Origin: Lachnospiraceae bacterium UBA3772
GTDB taxonomy: Bacteria > Bacillota > Clostridia > Lachnospirales > Lachnospiraceae
Direction: 5' to 3'
Length of the DNA stretch: 25,300 nucleotides
Assembly: GCA_002371025.1 (NCBI GenBank)
Contig: DFFQ01000094.1
Span: 1 to 25,300, forward strand
The position numbers and the translations under genes were made by a program. The notes beneath the pieces were generated by a model that saw only the letters and a list, made by a program, of their open reading frames with translations, was not told where the DNA came from and ran no database searches. Numbering within the stretch: position 1 is the stretch's first letter; the number at the start of each line of letters is the position of its first letter. Positions 20,432 to 25,300 of this stretch are shown here, piece by piece.

Positions 20432-20897
20432 AGAAGAGATCATAGCAGATGAAAGATACCATACCTGCGGAAGATGCAGATGGGGAGATTTAAACGAAGA
20501 TTATTATCCCTGCAATAAGTGTATTCATAGTGTTGATAAACGAGAGGATTTTTGGCAGTACGCAGAAGAGGTAGAAGATGGGAAAAAGGTGATTGATGCT
20601 GATGGTGCAAAAGAAATTCTTTACGTGAGCAAAGATAGAATCGCAAACAACTTAAGGAATCAGATTACCTCTTATATCAGAGAAAATTATATCCCCAAAG
20701 CCGACTACGAAAACCGATTAAAAACTGATATGGTGGCTATGCTGACAGAGATACAGTTGGATATTGAAAAACATACTATGACAAGCGGTGTAACTAATCA
20801 ATTTACGTGGAATGAGTGCATAGCTTGTTGTAGTAGAGCTATCCAACAGAAAATCAATGAATTAAAGGCAGAAAGTGAGAAAAGTAAGCATGTTTAA
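20418..20897 (+). CDS. Fused two-cassette protein
   Basis: 159 residues. Residues 1-52 form a Cys-rich module (CGRCRWGDLNEDYYPCNKC) ending AEEVEDG, exactly like a separate array protein. The reading frame then continues through KKVIDADGAKEILYVSKDRI into a helical module (about 53-159) with its own AESEKSKHV tail. The DNA at 20567-20584 is identical to the junction at 20407-20424, so two cassettes appear to have been joined in frame across a junction. Confidence 0.65.
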   Translation: MGMTREEIIADERYHTCGRCRWGDLNEDYYPCNKCIHSVDKREDFWQYAEEVEDGKKVIDADGAKEILYVSKDRIANNLRNQITSYIRENYIPKADYENRLKTDMVAMLTEIQLDIEKHTMTSGVTNQFTWNECIACCSRAIQQKINELKAESEKSKHV

Positions 20898-21099
20898 AAA
20901 GAAAAAGAATATGTTTGGGAAGTACCCTTGTAATGATTATTTGAATAATGCTTTAAGATTTTTACTTAGAAATGGTGAAGGTGACAGGGAACTTGCAATA
21001 GAAGAAATTGTCTATGCGATTAGCAAAGCTGACGGATATTTATATGATGATGTAAAAGAGAAAATCAATACTTTAAAGGAGAAAAGTAAGCATGTTTAA
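20849..21099 (+). repeat. Duplicated 3' end / junction (EKSKHV)
   Basis: The 21-base sequence GAGAAAAGTAAGCATGTTTAA ends two consecutive genes, at 20877-20897 and 21079-21099, and in both places includes the ATG of the next gene (MF start). Similarity extends upstream (AAAATCAAT...TTAAAGG). It is a local duplication of a gene end plus the next gene start. Confidence 0.8.
20890..21099 (+). CDS. 69-residue helical protein ending EKSKHV
   Basis: A basic N-terminus (MFKKKKNMFGKY) and a helical body. Its 3' end shares a 21-bp sequence with the 3' end of the gene before it, so both proteins end KSKHV. ATG 20890 lies in that repeat; a GTG/ATG-less upstream extension was rejected. Confidence 0.6.
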   Translation: MFKKKKNMFGKYPCNDYLNNALRFLLRNGEGDRELAIEEIVYAISKADGYLYDDVKEKINTLKEKSKHV

Positions 21100-21325
21100 G
21101 TATATTTGGATAATTATGATTGTTTTCGTGGTTGGGGTTTTTGCAGCATATACAGTTTATTGCTGTATTCAGGAGTCTAAAGATGCAGCATCACTACAAG
21201 ACTGGTTTGACAATATGTGTATGGATCACGAGAAGATTGTAATAGGCTGGATTAGCATTTTCATAATTGCAGTAATATTTCTGTTTGCTAGCAGCTTTGT
21301 AGCGTTTTGTTTTAATTTTGGGTAA
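21092..21325 (+). CDS. Two-pass membrane protein
   Basis: 77 residues with hydrophobic segments at about 4-26 (IWIIMIVFVVGVFAAYTVYC) and 52-74 (WISIFIIAVIFLFASSFVAF), joined by an acidic loop. Probably an inner-membrane hairpin. Begins in the EKSKHV junction. Confidence 0.6.
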   Translation: MFKYIWIIMIVFVVGVFAAYTVYCCIQESKDAASLQDWFDNMCMDHEKIVIGWISIFIIAVIFLFASSFVAFCFNFG

Positions 21326-21335
21326 GGAGAACAAA

Positions 21336-21752
21336 ATGAATAAATATCAGAATTTAAGAGTATTAAGCAATAACTCAGCTATAAATAATAGTATGTCTGA
21401 AGATCCTGTTCAGGAGATTGCAAATCTAATTAAGGCAACTGGACAAAATAGAAACCAAAGAAGATATTTAACTAAAAAACTAGGTAAGATTCAAACGATT
21501 CAAAGACATGTGCAAGACCATGTTGACAGATCAGCTTATAAACAGTATGCAGCTGAATGTGATGAACATATGAGATTATTCTTTGCATTATTAGGAATTT
21601 GTCTTGTTAAAAATTATGGGAAAAGCGAAGACGAGCTGGAAGAACTCTTTGACATGTTAAATGCTTATCTTGCTGAATACCAGGGAGTACCAGTAGATGA
21701 TATTTGCAAGATATTTTATGAGTTAACTGGAATAGAGTTAGTATCTGAATGA
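21336..21752 (+). CDS. Hypothetical 138-residue helical protein
   Basis: A helical protein with a basic middle (QNRNQRRYLTKKLGKIQ) and an acidic helical C-terminus. AAGGAGAAC precedes ATG 21336; the upstream alternative lacks a ribosome binding site. It is longer than its neighbours and not joined by a class A-C junction. Function unknown. Confidence 0.65.
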   Translation: MNKYQNLRVLSNNSAINNSMSEDPVQEIANLIKATGQNRNQRRYLTKKLGKIQTIQRHVQDHVDRSAYKQYAAECDEHMRLFFALLGICLVKNYGKSEDELEELFDMLNAYLAEYQGVPVDDICKIFYELTGIELVSE

Positions 21753-21761
21753 GGTAAGAAG

Positions 21762-22073
21762 ATGATTTCAGCTGAACATGCATATAGAGAAGCAAAGTAT
21801 AGAAAAAAAGTTGAAGAGGTGAAAAAGCAGTTGGAGCAAGAAATCCAAAAATCAATTCAAGGCGGATTGTTCACTGCGACTATAAAAGTAAATACTGATG
21901 TTTGCGATGAAATACGAACTATTTTAAAAGAAGAACTTGAAGTATTGGGGTATAAAGTTCTAATCACAAATGTCAACATGGAATACAAGAATGCTCCCGT
22001 AGATCAAAGGCCATGGTATGACTCGATAACTGTTGATTTCGGGATGGGAGAAACAAATGGGAAAAGTAGTTGA
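21762..22073 (+). CDS. Hypothetical 103-residue protein
   Basis: The N-terminal basic helix (YREAKYRKKVEEVKKQLEQ) is followed by an alpha/beta region (TATIKVNTDVCDEIRTIL, then EVLGYKVLITNVNM). No family is recognised. GAGGTAAGAAG precedes the ATG. Confidence 0.65.
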   Translation: MISAEHAYREAKYRKKVEEVKKQLEQEIQKSIQGGLFTATIKVNTDVCDEIRTILKEELEVLGYKVLITNVNMEYKNAPVDQRPWYDSITVDFGMGETNGKSS

Positions 22074-22251
22074 TATAGAAGAAAATATGCCCCATGAAGT
22101 GGCTGAACTGATTTGCCTGAATTGTCATAGAAGATGGATAGGAATATGGCCACAAAAAACTTTGCTTAAAGACTTACATTGTAAATGCGGTTGCATAGGA
22201 CTTGTTATCAAGACAGGACAAACTATCGAACAGAATGATAGAATATATTGA
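22057..22251 (+). CDS. Zinc-ribbon protein
   Basis: 64 residues with ICLNCHRRWIG and HCKCGCIGLV, a zinc ribbon typical of small phage proteins. GGGATGGGAG is the ribosome binding site. It is the last gene of the first long operon; its 3' end overlaps the left arm of a promoter inverted repeat. Confidence 0.65.
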   Translation: MGKVVDIEENMPHEVAELICLNCHRRWIGIWPQKTLLKDLHCKCGCIGLVIKTGQTIEQNDRIY

Positions 22252-22307
22252 TAAATATATACTAAGTATCAAGAAAATGTGTTATATTAAAATAGTTATC
22301 AATATAT
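22243..22307 (+). promoter_or_regulatory. Promoter inside a 12-bp inverted repeat
   Basis: ATATATTGATAA (22243-22254) and TTATCAATATAT (22296-22307) are perfect inverted copies. Between them lies TGTTATATT (22280-22288), an exact extended -10 (TG-n-TATATT). A further inverted half-site TATCAA lies at 22267-22272. This looks like a regulated promoter for the operon beginning at 22327. No good -35 is visible, so an activator may be needed, or the extended -10 may suffice. Confidence 0.6.
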
Positions 22308-22326
22308 TTTGTAAGGGAGATAAAAG

Positions 22327-22506
22327 ATGTCATCAAAAGAGTTTCAAGAGGCATGTAAGTACATGACAGAAGAAGAAAAAGATCTTATGGGGGAATTATA
22401 TATGAGCGGAGAAAATCATGATTGTCATGTATGGGTAAAGTATTGTGATGTTGAAAAAATTGTTGGAAAAATCATTTTAGGGAGAAAAGAGCGTGGAAAT
22501 TTGTAA
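22327..22506 (+). CDS. 59-residue acidic protein
   Basis: First gene after the promoter, with GTAAGGGAG 9 bases before the ATG. Sequence such as YMTEEEKDLMGELY suggests a helical acidic protein. No family is recognised. Confidence 0.6.
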   Translation: MSSKEFQEACKYMTEEEKDLMGELYMSGENHDCHVWVKYCDVEKIVGKIILGRKERGNL

Positions 22507-22597
22507 AAACATGCAAAAGTTAAGGGAATGGCTAGACTTCTTTAAAATACAATGGACAAATGAATCTGAAGATTATGATAGGTGGGAGGAAAAATAG
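22493..22597 (+). CDS. 34-residue ORF with GTG start
   Basis: It starts at GTG 22493 with AGGGAG about 9 bases upstream, overlapping the previous gene by 14 bases, and reads an aromatic-rich helix (LREWLDFFKIQWTNE). It ends in TAG directly before the next ATG; that contiguity supports it being real. Confidence 0.45.
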   Translation: MEICKNMQKLREWLDFFKIQWTNESEDYDRWEEK

Positions 22598-22897
22598 ATG
22601 AAAAAGCTAAACATAAATGAAGTTGGCCGAATAATGGACGAACTTATATATAAAAATGATATTAAACTATTGATCTCAATTCCTGAAAATTCTAGGGAAC
22701 TAAATATCCAGTCTAATTTCTTTGATACCCCTTCTACAAATTTATATATTCTCCTAAATGCGCTTGGAAAAACATTCAAGGATCTTTTAAACACAGGTAT
22801 GATTGATGAATCAAAAAAGGAAGCATTCTTGGATGGGATGTTGCAGCTTGTTAGGAAAGACATATTAAAAACATGGGAGACACAGGATGAACCCTAA
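22598..22897 (+). CDS. Hypothetical 99-residue protein
   Basis: A mostly helical protein (LNINEVGRIMDELIYKNDIK) with no recognised family. GGTGGGAGG precedes the ATG. It overlaps the next gene by 11 bases. Confidence 0.65.
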   Translation: MKKLNINEVGRIMDELIYKNDIKLLISIPENSRELNIQSNFFDTPSTNLYILLNALGKTFKDLLNTGMIDESKKEAFLDGMLQLVRKDILKTWETQDEP

Positions 22898-23168
22898 TGA
22901 TTACATTGATTATTTAATGAACAAGAAAAAAAGAAAAGATAAAACTGATCTTATTCTCGATATGTGCTGGGGATGCTGCTTTGGCCTTGTTATGGCATGT
23001 GTGATTACTGGCTCTATAGGATCGTGGTTGTGTGGACTTCAATTGGTAGTCTGGACAATAAACGGAATAATGAAAGGGATTGTATATCAGAAAAATCGGA
23101 GACTTAACGAGTTGTGGAAGGAAATGATAAATAATACAGAAAATAACGAGGAGAGGGAAATAAAATGA
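22887..23168 (+). CDS. Two-pass membrane protein
   Basis: 93 residues with two hydrophobic segments (GCCFGLVMACVITGSIGSWL and LQLVVWTINGIMKGIVY) and a charged C-terminus (KNRRLNELWKEM). The WT-x-NG...G...K...EL pattern recurs in the gene at 23478, so the two look like distant paralogues. Confidence 0.65.
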   Translation: MNPNDYIDYLMNKKKRKDKTDLILDMCWGCCFGLVMACVITGSIGSWLCGLQLVVWTINGIMKGIVYQKNRRLNELWKEMINNTENNEEREIK

Positions 23169-23488
23169 ATAATGAAATGAATAATGAAATGAAAGGAAAG
23201 GCAATAAAAAAATTAATGGAAATATCAGGGGGGAATCCTGGATGTCTGATGTTTATAGCAGCGGCTACAGCAGATGCTAAGAATGAAAGGGATTTTCTCA
23301 GGCTGACTGCTGGATTAACAAGAATGGAAGCTTTACAGGTCGTTGGGGATAAGTTGTATATGCTGTGGAATGATTGCTGCGGAAGGAATGTAAGAAAAAC
23401 AATTGATGTCATGATGGACAATTCCACCGTTAACATAATTGAACATATCAATTATTCAAAGGGAAGAGGAATACCTTATGAACCGTGA
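23165..23488 (+). CDS. Hypothetical 107-residue clostridial-phage-type protein
   Basis: It begins with a duplicated NNEM motif encoded by a 15-bp tandem repeat, so several ATGs could start it. The body contains GGNPGCLMFIAAA and RGIPYE, a pattern I associate with small proteins of clostridial phages. GAGGAGAGGG precedes the first ATG. Function unknown. Confidence 0.65.
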   Translation: MNNEMNNEMKGKAIKKLMEISGGNPGCLMFIAAATADAKNERDFLRLTAGLTRMEALQVVGDKLYMLWNDCCGRNVRKTIDVMMDNSTVNIIEHINYSKGRGIPYEP

Positions 23489-23678
23489 TAAAGCAATAAT
23501 AATACATCGAATTGGAATATTTGTTCTTATATTTGGTTTTACGATTACGACTTTGGGTGTTTCACTAGGAAAGACTCATGATATAACAAACGGCTTTTTG
23601 CTAGCTATGTGGACATGGAACGGATTTTTGCTAGGGAAAAACTTAGAGAAAAAACGAGAACTTAAAGAAAAACAATAG
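23478..23678 (+). CDS. Two-pass membrane protein, paralogue of 22887
   Basis: 66 residues with hydrophobic segments IGIFVLIFGFTITTLGV and GFLLAMWTWNGFLLG and a basic C-terminus (KKRELKEK). GGAAGAGGA precedes ATG 23478; an upstream extension was rejected. The MWTWNGFLLGK part parallels VWTINGIMKG of the earlier protein. Confidence 0.6.
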   Translation: MNRDKAIIIHRIGIFVLIFGFTITTLGVSLGKTHDITNGFLLAMWTWNGFLLGKNLEKKRELKEKQ

Positions 23679-23707
23679 TAAACCATACGAGAATAGGAGA
23701 AACAATC

Positions 23708-24001
23708 ATGATATCTAGTGATAATGGAGTAATTAAAATTAATGGCTGCCCAATGTCAGTATTAAAAGATGCATTGGGCCTTATTTATGCAGTTGATATG
23801 ACCCTTAAGAAAAATCCAGTATTACACCATTTATATAAAGATGGTCTTAAACGGCTTGCAAGTGATGATATGGAGGATTATATTGCTGATTTTAAACAAT
23901 TTGATTCAGAAGAAGAACTTAAAAAATATATGGCTAACATGAAATCCGGCGAAGGAAAAAGAGGAACATTTGAGGATATGTTTGGAGATTTATTTTCTTG
24001 A
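23708..24001 (+). CDS. Hypothetical 97-residue protein
   Basis: An N-terminal beta-like start (ISSDNGVIKINGCPM) and a helical body ending in an acidic, Phe-rich tail (FEDMFGDLFS), which could be a partner-binding peptide. AATAGGAGAAAC precedes the ATG. No family is recognised. Confidence 0.65.
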   Translation: MISSDNGVIKINGCPMSVLKDALGLIYAVDMTLKKNPVLHHLYKDGLKRLASDDMEDYIADFKQFDSEEELKKYMANMKSGEGKRGTFEDMFGDLFS

Positions 24002-24052
24002 TAGAAAAACACAGCGTTTAGATTTAATCGTGTTGCGAAAGGAATGAAATCA

Positions 24053-24529
24053 ATGGAATCTTCAAAAGAAAAAGAGTATATCCATTATGGCGCGACCACT
24101 CTACATAAAATAAAACCAATTAAAAATTGCCCATATTTCACAAAGCCTGATGGAGGATTATGGGCAAGCCCTGTAGATGCAAAATTTGGTTGGAAAGAAT
24201 GGTGTGAAAGGGAACACTTTAGAAAGAACAGTGAAGATAATGCATTCCGGTTCAGGGTGAAGAATCCATCCAAGATCATTCACATAAGAGATGTAAAGGA
24301 TTTGGAGAAACTTCCAATGTAGAAATCTAAATTTGGATTAGAAGATCCAACAATGATGTTTCTCGATTTTGAGAAAATTCAAAAAGATTATGATGGAATT
24401 GAGCTGCACCTGTCAGAAGAAAAACTGACTCGTGAGACTTTCTGTAAAGGATTGTATTTCAAACTATATGGATGGGATTGTGATTCAATTCTGATTTTCC
24501 ATGAGAATGCCATAGAGGTTGTTAACTGA
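24053..24529 (+). pseudogene. Conserved phage protein interrupted by an amber codon
   Basis: Two in-frame halves separated only by TAG at 24320-24322. The first (24053-24319) contains IHYGATTLHKIKPIKNC, GGLWASPVDAKFGWKEWCE and NPSKIIHIRDVKDLEKLP. The second (24323-24526) continues LDFEKIQKDYDGIELHLSEE and ends LYGWDCDSILIFHENAIEVV. I remember these as parts of one family of roughly 160 residues in Firmicute phages. The second half has no ribosome binding site of its own. AAAGGA sits 9 bases before ATG 24053 (ATG 24044 is too close to it). The gene is either broken or read through by an amber suppressor. Confidence 0.75.
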
Positions 24530-24530
24530 A

Positions 24531-24857
24531 ATGAAAAGCAAAGATATAAAGGATGCAATCATCGTTTGTCCAACAAGAAAGAGAGCATTTATGGAATGGG
24601 ACAGAATTACCCGCGCATTTGCTCCAGCCATTAAATTCAAAAATAAGAAAAAGCTGAGTATCACAATGGAAAATGGACAAATGATGATTTTTGTAAGTAA
24701 TCAAGAAGGACGCAGAATGATCGTTGGTTTTCCAAATGATTTTGTGACCTTTAGCATAGAAACATTCGAGACCATGTTGAAAGAGGCAATTAAGGAACGA
24801 GTGGAGAAAAGGAGCATGAATAAAGATGGCAAAGATACTAATTACAATTTCAGATGA
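24531..24857 (+). CDS. Hypothetical 108-residue protein
   Basis: A basic alpha/beta protein (KKLSITMENGQMMIFVSNQE, then MIVGFPNDFVTF). ATG 24531 follows the pseudogene's stop after AGAGG at 24514; a TTG four codons upstream is an alternative start. No family is recognised. Confidence 0.6.
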   Translation: MKSKDIKDAIIVCPTRKRAFMEWDRITRAFAPAIKFKNKKKLSITMENGQMMIFVSNQEGRRMIVGFPNDFVTFSIETFETMLKEAIKERVEKRSMNKDGKDTNYNFR

Positions 24858-25128
24858 AAAATATAATAACTTGATGTATGGAGAAAGTGTTGACGAAGAG
24901 GATGCCTTTGAAGCAGTTGATTGTATATGTAATGGCACTGTAATTTCTAGCAATGCTACTAATGGAGATATGATTAAGAACATATTTCCAAATTGTGTTA
25001 TTGATGAAGATTTTGATGGCGCAGTAATTACTAATATTGATACTCAGCAATATTGGAAAAAAGATTGGTGGAATGCGCCATATAAAGAAACCAACCTATT
25101 AACAGATCAAGGAGAAAAAGAATGCTAA
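24826..25128 (+). CDS. Hypothetical protein with WWN module
   Basis: 100 residues. Residues 44-86 (NATNGDMIKNIFPNC...YWKKDWWNAPYKE) match the N-terminal domain of the gene at 12577. Here the module is joined to a different N-terminus (AKILITISDEKYNNLMYG). The domain is probably a small stand-alone phage fold of unknown role. Confidence 0.65.
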   Translation: MAKILITISDEKYNNLMYGESVDEEDAFEAVDCICNGTVISSNATNGDMIKNIFPNCVIDEDFDGAVITNIDTQQYWKKDWWNAPYKETNLLTDQGEKEC

Positions 25129-25300
25129 GTTTAGAATACGTTAAAGAACATATATCGGAGATTGAGAAGACTTCATTTATAGATCCAAGATTTACTAAGA
25201 GATTTATTGATTTCATTCCAACAGATGAATGGGAGAAATATGGGTTTAGATACGCTGGAAAAAATGAAATAGTTCCTAAAGAATGGACTGAAGAAAACAT
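25122..25300 (+). CDS. Partial hypothetical protein, runs off the window
   Basis: An ORF open to the end of the window (59 codons seen). AAGGAGAAAAAG precedes ATG 25122. The visible part (FTKRFIDFIPTDEWEKYGF) is not recognised. Confidence 0.65.
   Translation, partial: MLSLEYVKEHISEIEKTSFIDPRFTKRFIDFIPTDEWEKYGFRYAGKNEIVPKEWTEEN

Larger units (their letters stand above)
17327..20584 (+). repeat. Class C junction repeats (EDGND/MGM type)
   Basis: The pattern GAGGT-n-n-TAGAAGATGGGAATGAC and variants join genes at ATG 17334, 17960, 18899, 19435, 19715, 19978, 20231 and 20418; the ATGGGAATG half alone occurs at 17764 and 18685. GAGGT is the ribosome binding site, and the upstream frame reads EV-x-EDG-N/K-D. 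An 18-base exact copy at 20567-20584 lies inside a gene. Confidence 0.8.
14362..20880 (+). repeat. Class B junction repeats (ESEE type)
   Basis: GCAGAAAGTGAGGAATAA-type sequences occur at 14364, 15821, 16000, 16159, 16337, 17040 and 20871. Each provides a GTGAGGA ribosome binding site, encodes an (A/T/P)ESE-type tail, and places a stop codon just before the next ATG. The surrounding genes are unrelated to one another. Confidence 0.8.

Noticed and set aside
12363..21099. CRISPR-like array because of many repeated short sequences
   Set aside because: Spacing ranges from about 50 to over 300 bases, the intervals are genes, repeats hold start codons and ribosome binding sites, and no cas genes are present.
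22573..23451. Several minus-strand frames opposite the second operon
   Set aside because: Ser/Phe/Ile-rich shadows of the plus-strand genes, without ribosome binding sites.

Overview
This window looks like the lysogeny switch and early region of a temperate phage or prophage from a low-GC Firmicute. A gut Clostridia (Lachnospiraceae-like) host is my inference from the AT-rich codon use, the strong GGAGG-type ribosome binding sites and the protein families. No structural, packaging or integrase genes are present. One repressor is read leftward; every other supported gene is read rightward in tightly packed, often ATGA-overlapping operons.

Layout. (1) 1-325: AT-rich DNA with a perfect 15-bp inverted repeat around a CGGCCG core, then a tiny promoter-peptide-terminator unit. 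(2) 326-1797: immunity region. A leftward XRE repressor and a rightward Cro-like gene diverge from a 276-bp operator region. The Cro-like gene is followed by a secreted lytic transglycosylase-like protein and a hairpin. (3) 2039-10484: recombination and replication genes: cold-shock-like protein, RecT annealase, PD-(D/E)XK exonuclease, HNH-like protein, SMC/RecN-like ATPase, RusA resolvase, a frameshifted DNA methyltransferase, a replisome organizer, an MmcB-like protein fused to a Cys-rich tail, a DPPY methyltransferase, and a LexA-type DNA-binding domain without a protease. (4) 10566-10864: a roughly 300-bp non-coding insertion that I read as an orphan HEARO element, meaning the IscB omega-RNA plus an IS200/IS605-type right end, without the IscB gene. 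(5) 11085-22251: about 38 very small genes. They open with a stand-alone copy of the RNA polymerase alpha C-terminal domain, and many of the rest are Cys-rich or small helical paralogues. (6) 22243-25300: a second rightward operon starting at an extended -10 promoter inside a 12-bp inverted repeat. It contains one gene cut by an in-frame amber codon, and its last gene runs off the window.

How it works together (inference). The divergent repressor/Cro pair sets lysogeny. RecT, the exonuclease, the ATPase and RusA form a single-strand annealing recombination system, and the replisome organizer recruits host replication proteins. The alpha-CTD-like and LexA-like proteins are candidate transcription modulators.

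Most notable points: the orphan HEARO/omega-RNA insertion; the phage alpha-CTD with all the main DNA-contact residues kept; and the small-gene array, in which three families of conserved junction sequence join unrelated small genes. Each junction carries the next gene's ribosome binding site and also encodes the previous protein's C-terminal tail. This suggests a cassette-like assembly system.
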